From contig NZ_JBAHUQ010000028.1 of the NCBI RefSeq assembly GCF_036689865.1, positions 1-64,000 on the forward strand: a stretch of 64,000 nucleotides of DNA, written 5' to 3'. The position numbers and the translations under genes were made by a program. Shown piece after piece: positions 39,533 through 48,585 of this stretch. Numbering within the stretch: the first letter of the stretch is position 1; each line of letters starts with the position of its first letter. Below the pieces are notes generated by a model. The model saw nothing but the letters and a program-made list of their open reading frames with translations, had not been told where the DNA came from and searched no databases. This DNA is from Magnetococcus sp. PR-3. Lineage in GTDB: Bacteria > Pseudomonadota > Magnetococcia > Magnetococcales > Magnetococcaceae.

Positions 39533-40744
39533 TTATCCAACCGGTGGAACAAGCTTACGGTAGGGTATTTCATACTGCTGGGCACTCTGTTGCCAGGTCC
39601 GCTGCTCGGTCACAAAGCGACGCCCAGCTTGGATTATCGCCTGTCGGGTCTCATGGGGGGGCAAGGTGCGTAAACACTCAACCAACGCTTGCTTATGCCC
39701 AGCACAGAACATTAAGCCCGTAACCCCCTCTTTAACCAGTTCTCGATGCCCGCCCACATCAGAAACCAATACCGGACGCCCCAGCGCCATGGATTCTAAC
39801 GGTTTTAGAGGTGTAACAGTTTCTGTAATACGCTGGGAAAGCCTAGGGTACACCATCCAATCACACAGTGCGTAGTAGTCTGCAACCTCTGTTTGGTCCA
39901 CCCGCCCGGTCATTCGCACCCTATCCCCACATCCCAGTTGGGTGATCAATGCTTTTAGCGCAGAGGCTTCAGGCCCGCCCCCCACCAGCAGCAGGTTACA
40001 TGCAACCTCTTGTTCCCGCAGTTGAGCGACCGCTTCAACCAGTAATGAGAGCCCCTCGTACGCATAAAACGAGCCGATAAAACCCAGTATGGGCCCAGCC
40101 TTAAACCCAAGCTTTTCACGTAAAGCTACATCGCCCTGATCCGGTAGTGGGGCAAACCGTTCGATATCCACGGCATTGGGAATTAAGGTTATTTTATCCT
40201 CAACAATCCCTCGTGCCACCATATCGGTTTTTAACCCATCACAAATGGTGGTCACCGCATGGGCCTGTTTAAGGACGTGGCTCTCCAGCAGACGACTTAA
40301 CCGATAGCGCACCGATCCTGCATGGGTCTGGCCATGGCTTACAGCGGCATCTTCCCAAAAGGCTCTGACTTCATAGACCAAAGGGATCTTAAAATATCGA
40401 GATGCCCACACAGCAGCCATGCCATTGAGTGCCGGACTATGGGCATGTAACAACTGTGGTTTTAGTTGGGGAATAAGAAGACGTAAACGCTGTTTCAGAT
40501 CTTGGATAACAGCAAGCTGATGTAGGGGGCCAATCGATTGCCACCACCCTTGAGAGGGGGGTGTCCGAAAAAAATGAAGATCTTCAAAGGACTCTTCCAG
40601 CGCCGAAACAGGCCCTTGCTTGGGCCCGGTCAGCAACCAGGGTTGCCAACCCATCTCTTTTTGAGCACGGATCAGCGCACGGGTACGAAAAGTGTAGCCA
40701 CTATGCAAAGGAAGACCATGGTCCAAAATGTGTAAAACACGCAT
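39533..40744 (-). CDS. Exosortase-A-associated glycosyltransferase (TIGR04063-like, GT4)
   Basis: A 403-residue GT-B glycosyltransferase. It opens with RVLHILDHGLPLHSGYTFRT, the signature of the TIGR04063 group. The acceptor half has LLHAHSPALNGMAAVWASR, and the donor-binding C-terminal half has TVTPLKPLESMALGRPVLVSDVGGHREL. It starts 2 bp after the preceding gene on the minus strand. The sugar is unknown. Confidence 0.9.
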   Translation of the reverse strand: MRVLHILDHGLPLHSGYTFRTRALIRAQKEMGWQPWLLTGPKQGPVSALEESFEDLHFFRTPPSQGWWQSIGPLHQLAVIQDLKQRLRLLIPQLKPQLLHAHSPALNGMAAVWASRYFKIPLVYEVRAFWEDAAVSHGQTHAGSVRYRLSRLLESHVLKQAHAVTTICDGLKTDMVARGIVEDKITLIPNAVDIERFAPLPDQGDVALREKLGFKAGPILGFIGSFYAYEGLSLLVEAVAQLREQEVACNLLLVGGGPEASALKALITQLGCGDRVRMTGRVDQTEVADYYALCDWMVYPRLSQRITETVTPLKPLESMALGRPVLVSDVGGHRELVKEGVTGLMFCAGHKQALVECLRTLPPHETRQAIIQAGRRFVTEQRTWQQSAQQYEIPYRKLVPPVG

Positions 40745-40746
40745 GG

Positions 40747-41934
40747 CTACCCTCTGTGCTTGGATGCGAGAATGGCTTCAAACAGATTTAACTGACCAGT
40801 ACTGGTGGTTTGCCAGCTAAAGCCCTCGGCATAGCTTCGGGTCTCTTCTCGGCGAGGGAGCTGGTGCAAAAGCGCCTGGAGTGATGTGACCAACGCTTGG
40901 GCCGTGCGCGGCGAGAACAGCTGGCCAGCGGCAGGACACGATACCACCTCTGGCGTCCCCCAGACGGCACTGGCAACGACGGGTGTACCACACGCCATAG
41001 CCTCTAAAAGAACATTGGCCCACCCTTCCCTGCTGGAGGCAAGAATCAAGGCATCTGCCGCCCCATAATAGGCCCGCAACTGGGTTTGATCCAAAGCCCC
41101 CACAAACCGCACCCGCTGGGCAACGCCCAATGTTTGCGCAGTCGTGCGCAACACCCCCTCCATAGGCCCTTCACCACAGATGATCAACTGCAATTCAGGC
41201 AGGTCAACCAACGCTTCAATGGCAAGCTCATGACCCTTACGGGCAATAAGGTGCCCAACAGAGAGCACAGTAGGCTGCTGCATGTCTAGTTTTTGACGAA
41301 GTTCTTGTCGGGCTTGAGGGGGCTTAAAAAAATCCAGGTCCACACCATTACGCAGAACCGTTACCCGTTCAGGGGCCACACCCAGCTCAAGCAAAGGGGT
41401 TTTCAGCGCATCACAGACCGTAATTAACCCAGCAGCCTGATCTGCCGCCCACTGGATCCAACGACGGGGTACCGTATAACGGGGAATTAAATTTAGGTCG
41501 GTACCACGGCTGGTAATGACAACCGGTATATTTAGCCACTGTCCAAGCAAGGCTGCGGCCACACCATCCGGGTACATATAGTGGGCATCAATCAACTGAA
41601 ATGGCCACTGTTGATGCAGTCGGGCTATTTGCCCATACAAGGCTTTGGCCATCAGCCAGGGGGTTATGCTCATCCCTACTTTGGGGATTAAAGGATAACG
41701 GGGGTGGGTGACATCAATACCATGCCACTGGCTCTGTGCAACCACAGAAGCCCAACGTGCATAGTGACCAAAACGGGGGTGGGTCGAAGGAAACCAGGGG
41801 ACAGGTGCGACAACACGACTGTGCAACTTGGACCCAGCATGGTTGTGCAACTGTGCCAAGCGCCGCCCGACAAAGATACCGTGATGGGGCATCTCAGGGT
41901 TGGGAAACAGTGTGCTGAAGGTTAGAATGCGCAT
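40747..41934 (-). CDS. Group 1 (GT4) glycosyltransferase
   Basis: A 395-residue GT-B glycosyltransferase starting at ATG 41932-41934 (a TTG directly before it is less likely). N-terminal RILTFSTLFPNPEMPHHGIFV and C-terminal EGWANVLLEAMACGTPVVASAVWGTPEVV are typical of family 4 members found in exosortase-A loci. It is the first gene of the minus-strand locus. Its promoter should be in the divergent gap 41935-42197. Confidence 0.9.
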   Translation of the reverse strand: MRILTFSTLFPNPEMPHHGIFVGRRLAQLHNHAGSKLHSRVVAPVPWFPSTHPRFGHYARWASVVAQSQWHGIDVTHPRYPLIPKVGMSITPWLMAKALYGQIARLHQQWPFQLIDAHYMYPDGVAAALLGQWLNIPVVITSRGTDLNLIPRYTVPRRWIQWAADQAAGLITVCDALKTPLLELGVAPERVTVLRNGVDLDFFKPPQARQELRQKLDMQQPTVLSVGHLIARKGHELAIEALVDLPELQLIICGEGPMEGVLRTTAQTLGVAQRVRFVGALDQTQLRAYYGAADALILASSREGWANVLLEAMACGTPVVASAVWGTPEVVSCPAAGQLFSPRTAQALVTSLQALLHQLPRREETRSYAEGFSWQTTSTGQLNLFEAILASKHRG

Positions 41935-42197
41935 CAACTTAAATACCGTCTCCAGCGACGTTAAACAGATGTTTCAGCAAAGGGTTACCAAACATTCCAT
42001 ACAAAAACACCTATTGTGCCTGATCCCCCACGTGAAGACCACGACTTCTGTGGCACGTTTTACGCATTAAGGCCTTAGACTCAGGCAAAGGCTATTTTCA
42101 TACCCCATGCCCTGACAGACTCTTCCAGCTATGATATTAGATAGAAGCGTTGGAACCGACCGCTTCCAAACTAAAACATGATGACCCGGAGCACCGT
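41935..42197. promoter_or_regulatory. Divergent promoter region of the two glycan operons
   Basis: About 260 bp between the minus-strand exopolysaccharide locus and the plus-strand methyltransferase operon. Both are expected to start here, which makes joint control possible. No clear operator is visible. Confidence 0.5.
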
Positions 42198-43217
42198 ATG
42201 ACCTCGACCGCAGATTCCGCACCCCTGTCACCTGAACGGCTGGCCATGCTCTGCTGTCCAGATTGCCGAGGCGAACTCAGCTATCAGCCCGAGGTCCCAC
42301 GACTTTTCTGCCCCTCCTGCAACCATCGTTATCCCATAGTGGATGGCATTCCCGTGCTACTTCCTGGGGATGTTGAAGCCACTTTTGAGGCGCGGTTTCA
42401 GCGCTATTGGGACAGCGAAGAAAAATCAGACCTCTACAACCGTAAAGTCGAGGGCGATGGCGATCTCTTTGGCATTTACAACCATGAGTCAGAGATTTAC
42501 GGCATGGAGCAGCTTTTACGTCCAGAGAAACAAGGGCGTATTCTCGATGCAGGCTGTGGAAATGGTCGCATGCTGGCCCGCTTTTCTGAAGAAACCGATG
42601 CGGTGGGTATTGATGCTTCGTTAAACCTTTTACGCATCGTCAAAAAAGCAGGACGGGGTAACTTCCATGTCTGCTGTGAGTTAGAGCACATTCCTTTTAA
42701 AGATGGCCTGTTTGACAGTGTCTTTAGCTGCCGTGTCCTGCAGCATCTTGTGGAACAGCAGAGTGCGGTTCATGAAATGAGCCGGGTCACCAAGCCCGGT
42801 GGCGATCTGGTTTTGGAGCTCTATAACAGCTGGAACCCCAAGACCCTCTATAAAAATATCCGCATGTCCAAACGCTGGGGACCTATTTTAAATGCACCGT
42901 TCCGGGCCATATTCCGCTCCATGTCCCCCTTCCAAGACTGGGGCATTAATTATGATCGGTATAACAACTGGTTCCAAGTAAAGGAATGGATGCAGCAAGC
43001 AGACATGAACGCCTTTGAAGGCCGTGGCGTTGGCTTTGGTTTTCAGAAATATTTTATGCAGCCTTTTTTTGTGGATGCTGTGTTACGCAACCATGCTCCG
43101 GGCTTTTTAAAAGGGTTCTACCGTTTCTGTTTTCTCCTGGAACGTCTATTAGGCCACCTACCTTTCTTCCGCTGGAGCTGGGAAAAATTTGTGCTGAGAG
43201 GCACCCGCCATGGCTGA
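42198..43217 (+). CDS. SAM-dependent methyltransferase with N-terminal zinc ribbon
   Basis: I start at ATG 42198 (339 residues) because GGAG lies six bases upstream; an in-frame TTG at 42150 lacks support. The N-terminal Trm112-like ribbon has CCPDC and CPSCNHRYPIVDGIPVLLP (about 18-55). The class I methyltransferase domain (about 110-235) has ILDAGCGNGRML, and HIPFKDGLFDSVFSCRVLQH at motifs 3-4. The C-terminal third is unassigned. Ribbon-plus-methyltransferase proteins of this kind often modify sugars or lipid carriers in glycan clusters. It overlaps the next gene by 8 bp. Confidence 0.88.
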   Translation: MTSTADSAPLSPERLAMLCCPDCRGELSYQPEVPRLFCPSCNHRYPIVDGIPVLLPGDVEATFEARFQRYWDSEEKSDLYNRKVEGDGDLFGIYNHESEIYGMEQLLRPEKQGRILDAGCGNGRMLARFSEETDAVGIDASLNLLRIVKKAGRGNFHVCCELEHIPFKDGLFDSVFSCRVLQHLVEQQSAVHEMSRVTKPGGDLVLELYNSWNPKTLYKNIRMSKRWGPILNAPFRAIFRSMSPFQDWGINYDRYNNWFQVKEWMQQADMNAFEGRGVGFGFQKYFMQPFFVDAVLRNHAPGFLKGFYRFCFLLERLLGHLPFFRWSWEKFVLRGTRHG

Positions 43218-44430
43218 GTCTGTGTCACTGTTGGGTAAAGTTAAAAAAACCCTTTACCACCACTACCGAACCAGCCCTCTCTTTGATGGGGAAGCCCGGC
43301 AAGAGATTAAAAACGATGGCGATTTAAGCCAACGTCAAGTGATGACTGACGCTGTTCACCTTAAAGCCGCCATCGATTGGATTTGTCGTGCCCATGACAC
43401 CACAGGGCGCCAAGGGGTTGCTAGGGGCTATGCAGCCGCTTGGAATTTTCATTTTGATGCCAAAGGCTGGCAACCGGCCTACCCCGAGACAACAGGCTAC
43501 ATCATCCCGACATTGATGGATGCCGCTCAGCGGTTGGATAACCCTGAGTTCACGCATCGTGCACTGGAAATGGCCGATTGGGAGATTGCCGTCCAGATGC
43601 CCAATGGTGCCGTCATGGGTGGAACAGTAGACCGCCCCCCTTCACCCGCGGTGTTTAATACAGGGCAGGTCATTTTGGGTTGGGAACGTGCCTACCGGGA
43701 GAGTGGTGAAAAGCGTTATCTCGATGCCGCATGTCGTGCAGCGGATTACCTGATCTCCGTCCAAGAGACCGAAGGGCATTGGCGCACAGGCAACTCTCAA
43801 TTTGCCGATGCAAAAACCACCACCTATAACGTCCGTGTTGGTTGGTCTTTGATCTTACTGGGACAGACAGCCAACAACGCCGCGTATATTGAAGCGGGCA
43901 AACGCAACGTCGACTCGGCCATTGCCCAGCAAAATGAAAATGGCTGGTTCCGCAGCAACTGCCTCTCTGACCCCGGCGCACCTTTACTGCATACCATTAG
44001 CTACGCCATTGAGGGTATCTTAGGCGCAGCACTGGCCCTGGATCACACCCCCTATCTAAAACGGGCACAGCTCGCTGCGGATGCTCTGCTGACAACCATA
44101 GATGATCAAGGCTTTATCCCGGGACGTATTGATGGCAACTGGCAAGGCACGGTGGACTGGGCCTGTTTGACCGGTTCATCACAACTGGCAGCACAGCTGC
44201 TGCTCCTGGCCAGTAAACTTGACCGTGCTGATTATGCCGACGCCGCTGCACGGCTGATTACTTTTGTCAAACGCACCCAAAACTTGCACAGCAACAACCC
44301 TGGTATTTTGGGTGGGATCAAAGGCTCTTACCCCTTTGATGGTGGCTATGGCCGCTATGAGCTTCTCAATTGGGCAGCCAAGTTTTACATCGACGCCCTG
44401 CTGCTACAACAGCAATGGCAAAATCGCTAG
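43210..44430 (+). CDS. Predicted (alpha/alpha)6-barrel glycan-acting protein
   Basis: A 406-residue protein with repeating helix pairs and motifs typical of the six-hairpin glycosidase fold (PETTGYIIPTLMDAA, FNTGQVILGWERAY, HTISYAIEGILGAAL, GTVDWACLTGSSQLA). No signal peptide is seen, so it would be cytoplasmic. I cannot assign a catalytic acid with certainty, and members of this type are poorly described, so hydrolase, epimerase or lyase activity remains open. It is translationally coupled to the methyltransferase by an 8-bp overlap, which implies a joint role in glycan metabolism. Confidence 0.75.
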   Translation: MAESVSLLGKVKKTLYHHYRTSPLFDGEARQEIKNDGDLSQRQVMTDAVHLKAAIDWICRAHDTTGRQGVARGYAAAWNFHFDAKGWQPAYPETTGYIIPTLMDAAQRLDNPEFTHRALEMADWEIAVQMPNGAVMGGTVDRPPSPAVFNTGQVILGWERAYRESGEKRYLDAACRAADYLISVQETEGHWRTGNSQFADAKTTTYNVRVGWSLILLGQTANNAAYIEAGKRNVDSAIAQQNENGWFRSNCLSDPGAPLLHTISYAIEGILGAALALDHTPYLKRAQLAADALLTTIDDQGFIPGRIDGNWQGTVDWACLTGSSQLAAQLLLLASKLDRADYADAAARLITFVKRTQNLHSNNPGILGGIKGSYPFDGGYGRYELLNWAAKFYIDALLLQQQWQNR

Positions 44431-44445
44431 GTTTATTGATCTGCC

Positions 44446-45357
44446 ATGGAAAATTTGATCCTTGTTTTTCTGCTGGTCATGGCGGGTTATAGCTTTCAGC
44501 GGCTACAGGCTTTTCCCGCCCCCCAGGCTGCGGCCATACTTAATCAGTATGTGATCCATATCTCCCTACCAGCTCTGGTGCTCTGGCAGGTTCCCAAACT
44601 GCCTTTTTCCACTGAACTACTGGCCCCTCTCCTCATGCCATGGCTGCTGTTGATCATCACAGCTGGGCTGGTTTTGATGGTTGCCAAACTTTTACATTGG
44701 AGCCGTCCTCTGACCGGGGGCATGCTCATGGTTGTTCCCCTAGGGAACACCTCCTTTGTCGGGGTGCCTCTGATTGAGGCGCTCTATGGTGGTCATGGTG
44801 TACCCTACGCCATCCTCTATGATCAAACCGGGACGTTTTTGGCTTTGGCAACTTACGGGGCCGTCATCCTAGCCGCCTACCACGGCGATGGCATGCCCGG
44901 CTTTAAGCCCACTGTCCGTAAAATACTGACTTTTCCGCCCTTTTTGTCCCTGATCGGTGCCCTTATTCTGCGGTTTACCTATAACCCACCCTTTTTGGAG
45001 TTCTATCTTCAAAAGTTGGCTGAGACCCTGGTACCTGTTGTGATGGTTGCCGTGGGGCTCTCTTTCAAGCTCCGACCACCACCTGGAGAGAGCTTAGAGC
45101 TGGGAATCGGCTTACTGCTAAAACTTGTGGTCACCCCCCTGGTTGCCTTGGCCATCTGTCTAGTCATGGGGTGGCAAGGGGTTGCGGCTGAAGTGACGGT
45201 ACTGGAAGCAGGCATGCCCTCCATGATTACAGCGGGTGCCTTGGCCATGGCAGCTGGATTTGCCCCCCAAGTTATGGCAGCCATGGTGGGATGGGGTATC
45301 GTACTGGCTTTTGGCACACTGTTGATGATAAAACAGCTTCTTTTTCTGCTGGGTTAA
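44446..45357 (+). CDS. AEC (auxin efflux carrier)-family transporter
   Basis: A 303-residue membrane protein with about ten helices in two inverted five-helix halves. Signatures are an early LNQYVIHISLPALVLWQVPK, a central PLGNTSFVGVPLIEALYGGHGVPYAILYDQ, and GMPSMITAGALAMAAGFAPQVMAAMVGWG. AEC proteins export small organic acids, amino acids or related anions. It follows the alpha/alpha-barrel gene by 15 bp. A glycan-linked substrate is possible but unproven. The ribosome site is weak. Confidence 0.9.
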   Translation: MENLILVFLLVMAGYSFQRLQAFPAPQAAAILNQYVIHISLPALVLWQVPKLPFSTELLAPLLMPWLLLIITAGLVLMVAKLLHWSRPLTGGMLMVVPLGNTSFVGVPLIEALYGGHGVPYAILYDQTGTFLALATYGAVILAAYHGDGMPGFKPTVRKILTFPPFLSLIGALILRFTYNPPFLEFYLQKLAETLVPVVMVAVGLSFKLRPPPGESLELGIGLLLKLVVTPLVALAICLVMGWQGVAAEVTVLEAGMPSMITAGALAMAAGFAPQVMAAMVGWGIVLAFGTLLMIKQLLFLLG

Positions 45358-45450
45358 GCCCAAGGCAAACACAGAGAGCACCTATGGACTTTTTGGATTG
45401 GACCCAGGACAATAGCCCTCTAATTAACGCCCCTGAATAAGCGGATATGC

Positions 45451-46470
45451 ATGAAACTGCTTCTTACCATTAAACCGGTTATGTACCACCAATCCACCGC
45501 CTCCTACGCGGTCTTGGCCGAGGTAGACTGGGCACAACAGCGTGTGTTGCGGCAACTGCGCCTACCCGCAGCCAGCTACCGTTGTGATGAAGCGTTCATG
45601 GCCCCCTTAATCGGTGGTGTCTGCCACTGGGGTAACCGGCTTTTTATAGCCATGTGGAACTATATTGTTGAGGTGGATTATCACACCTTTCAGATCGTCA
45701 ACAGCTTCTCCACGCCCCAAATGGCCGACCTACACGGCATAACCACCGATGGCCAAACACTGTGGGTGGCTGCTGCTGCCACAGAAATGGTCTTAGGGTT
45801 TGATCTAAAGAGCTTAAAACCAGTCTGGCAATGGGGCCCGGATGCTGCCATTTTGGGGAGCCACCCCCATTTACGTATTCCACCAGCTTGGAACCAAGGC
45901 TGGAAAGCACGTTTTCTCTATCATTTAAACAATAAAACACCCCAAGCGTTACTGCCCGGCGAACATCGGCACCAGCATAAAAGCCGTAGCGCCAGCTACC
46001 ATCACCACCTCAATGATGTGACCTACCATCAGGGTAAACTCTACGTGACCACCAGTAATTGGTATAACACCAACAACCCTGGTGCAGTCATTGAAGTAGA
46101 TCCGACCACATCCCAGACACGCTTTATGGCCCAACCTGGTAGCTTTGACGGCACCCATGACACACTGTTTGTGGATGACCGTCTCTACGTGACAGAATCT
46201 CGACGCAATGGCATTGCATGGATAGAAGCGGATGGCGAGATCCACCGTCAAAAGGTCGAGCCCAGCCCCTATTTTGTCCGGGCTCTACACTGGACAGGTG
46301 AGCATTTTCTAACCGGCTTCACCCGCTTACGACATACGCAAGACCCCGCACTACTGATCGCTTTTGATCAAAACTGGCAACCCATAACACATATGGAACT
46401 CAGTGGGTTTCATCCAGAAGTTGTGGGTAGTGCCATTCATGCCATGGCCCCTTCCCCTGAGCTAAACTGA
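45451..46470 (+). CDS. Beta-propeller-like protein of unknown function
   Basis: A 339-residue protein that I do not place in a named family. Repeated four-strand-like units are visible (ADLHGITTDGQTLWVAAA, HLNDVTYHQGKLYVTTSNW, GTHDTLFVDDRLYVTESRR, VRALHWTGEHFLTGFTR), so a six-bladed propeller like the gluconolactonase/NHL group is likely. A His-rich segment (GEHRHQHKSRSASYHHHLND) may bind metal. It has no signal peptide. Its stop and the start of the next gene overlap as TGATG, so it is coupled to the amidotransferase and may act on the same substrate. Confidence 0.75.
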   Translation: MKLLLTIKPVMYHQSTASYAVLAEVDWAQQRVLRQLRLPAASYRCDEAFMAPLIGGVCHWGNRLFIAMWNYIVEVDYHTFQIVNSFSTPQMADLHGITTDGQTLWVAAAATEMVLGFDLKSLKPVWQWGPDAAILGSHPHLRIPPAWNQGWKARFLYHLNNKTPQALLPGEHRHQHKSRSASYHHHLNDVTYHQGKLYVTTSNWYNTNNPGAVIEVDPTTSQTRFMAQPGSFDGTHDTLFVDDRLYVTESRRNGIAWIEADGEIHRQKVEPSPYFVRALHWTGEHFLTGFTRLRHTQDPALLIAFDQNWQPITHMELSGFHPEVVGSAIHAMAPSPELN

Positions 46471-48296
46471 TGTGTGGTATTGTCGCGGAGTTTGGTCAAA
46501 GAAGCCCTCAAGGTGCACGGGAAGCGGCGTTGAACAGATTAACCCACCGCGGCCCTGACCATGGTGGCACCTGGCAACAACAGCACCCTACCCCGGTCTG
46601 GCTGGGGCATCGACGTTTGGCCATTGTGGATACCAGCGCGGCGGGTAACCAGCCACTCCACCACCAGCAAGGGGCACTGCACCTGGTTGGTAATGGTGAG
46701 ATATACAACGCGCCTGCACTACAAAAGCAGTTGGAAGATCTGGGGCATAAGTTTCACTCACACAGCGACAACGAAGCCATTTTGCATGCCTACCAACAGT
46801 GGGGCATGGCCTTTCTAGACCATCTTGAAGGCATGTTTGCCTTTATGCTTTGGGACGCCCATAAACAGCGCTTAATTGCCGCCCGTGACCGTCTCGGCAT
46901 TAAGCCTCTGTTCTACACCCAAACATCAACAGGGGGGGTGGTTTTGGCATCTGAAGCCTCCGCCATGGTGGGGCTCAACGGTGTGGCCAAACAGGGCTAT
47001 GATCGAGATGCCCTGGCTCACGTGCTGGCTTATGGATATATCCCTGACCCCTATGCCATCTGGAAAGGGGTACACAAGCTCTCCCCCGGTCACGCTTTAA
47101 CCTGGCAGGCTGGGCAAGAGGTACAGGTACACCCCTACTGGACCCCCCCCACGCAGAGCAACCCTGAATGTGATGACCGCCAGTGGCCTGAGCGGTATGA
47201 AGCCATTTTACACGAACATCTGCTTAGTGATGTACCCTTAAGTCTGTTTTTAAGTGGTGGATTAGACTCTACTTCGGTTGCTGTAGGGGTTAAAAAACTG
47301 GGGCATCAGCTCAAAGCGTTCTCCTTGGGCTTTCCCAACCACCCACGGGATGAATCCCTGGTTGCCCAGGCAACCGCTGAACAGTTGAACCACCCCTTCC
47401 AAAGGGTTGTCATGCAGGCCCAGGGACTTGCTGACCAGATTGATGCAGCCTTGCCAACCCAGGATGAACCGCACCTGTTTGGCTCCTATCTCACCATGCT
47501 GAATATCTGCGGGGCGGTGGCCAAAGATTACAAAGTGGTTCTCTCAGGAGATGGGGGGGATGAGCTTTTTGCGGGATACAACTGGTACCGGGATATCCCT
47601 ACGGAGCTTCCCCGTCTGGCCACCTTAAAACATAAGCTGGCCCGCCCCCTTTTACGCCACGCCCCGATGCCGGAAGCACTGCGCGCACGGGCACGTATGG
47701 CCTTTGCCTGTCGATCCCCCCTGCATCGTCATGCATGGCGAACCAGCCACCGGTTTTTACCAGAAGAGATTGAGGCCCTGCTAAAGCCCGCGGACATACC
47801 CTACAGTGAAGATGCCTTTTTAGCCCCCCTTGAACGCTGGTTTACACCAGGATTACCTCTGGTTCGAGCGTTACAACGGGTAGATCTTATGACCTTCTGC
47901 AGCAACCATATTTGTGCCAAGGTGGATCGAGCCAGCATGGCCCATGCATTAGAGGTGCGGGTCCCTTATCTGGACCGTCGTTTGGTTGAGTGGGCGTTGA
48001 GCCGGCCTGAAGATGCCAGGGAAGCACACGGCAATAAACCTCTGATCCGTGACTATGTTGCGCCCCATGTACCTGCCCAAGTCCTCCACCAGAGAAAACA
48101 GGGGTTTAGTCTACGCACGGGCTGGCCACCTGGGATGGAAGGAATTTTGATGGGTTGGGTGGATGAGAGCCCCCTCATCCAATCCTCCATCCTACGGGCA
48201 GATTGGCGGCGTTTTCTGCCACCTGATGACACCCTTCGTGAACAAAAACTGTGGCTTCTGGCTCTACTGGGACGCTGGATGCACCATCACGCCTAG
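46470..48296 (+). CDS. asnB: Asparagine-synthase-type amidotransferase, second copy
   Basis: A 608-residue class II glutamine amidotransferase. MCGIVAEFG gives the Cys nucleophile, RGPDHGG and GNGEIYN lie in the glutaminase domain, LFLSGGLDSTSVAVG is the pyrophosphate loop and SGDGGDELFAGYNWY a further synthetase motif. It may make asparagine, or amidate a glycan or another carboxylate; the context of methyltransferase, propeller and glycosyltransferase genes favours the latter. Compared with the 23177-25060 copy it is shorter and clearly diverged, so the two probably have different substrates. The symbol is used in the family sense only. Confidence 0.9.
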   Translation: MCGIVAEFGQRSPQGAREAALNRLTHRGPDHGGTWQQQHPTPVWLGHRRLAIVDTSAAGNQPLHHQQGALHLVGNGEIYNAPALQKQLEDLGHKFHSHSDNEAILHAYQQWGMAFLDHLEGMFAFMLWDAHKQRLIAARDRLGIKPLFYTQTSTGGVVLASEASAMVGLNGVAKQGYDRDALAHVLAYGYIPDPYAIWKGVHKLSPGHALTWQAGQEVQVHPYWTPPTQSNPECDDRQWPERYEAILHEHLLSDVPLSLFLSGGLDSTSVAVGVKKLGHQLKAFSLGFPNHPRDESLVAQATAEQLNHPFQRVVMQAQGLADQIDAALPTQDEPHLFGSYLTMLNICGAVAKDYKVVLSGDGGDELFAGYNWYRDIPTELPRLATLKHKLARPLLRHAPMPEALRARARMAFACRSPLHRHAWRTSHRFLPEEIEALLKPADIPYSEDAFLAPLERWFTPGLPLVRALQRVDLMTFCSNHICAKVDRASMAHALEVRVPYLDRRLVEWALSRPEDAREAHGNKPLIRDYVAPHVPAQVLHQRKQGFSLRTGWPPGMEGILMGWVDESPLIQSSILRADWRRFLPPDDTLREQKLWLLALLGRWMHHHA

Positions 48297-48585
48297 CCGA
48301 TCACTCATCCAACCCTCTTGTAACATCCGCCATCCAACCGATGGTATGGATCACACCATCCCCCTGTTAGACAGCTATCCAATGTTTACCCTTAAGAAAA
48401 ATGAGAGATCAGGCCAAGAGGGAGAGCGGGATTTCTGTATTCACCCAGAGCCTCATACAGCCCTGTCAGGCTGGGGATAAGCCCTGAGAACAACAGCATG
48501 GTATATGCTGTGGATATAAAGAGGCCTTACGCCAACGGTCTAAATGATCCTGATCAGACCGACAGGCTTAAACCCCCCTTTCTTT

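Noticed and set aside
48531-48561. Possible terminator between the asnB operon and the facing glycosyltransferase
   Set aside because: Only a 6-bp imperfect stem with an interrupted inner GATC repeat and no T-run.
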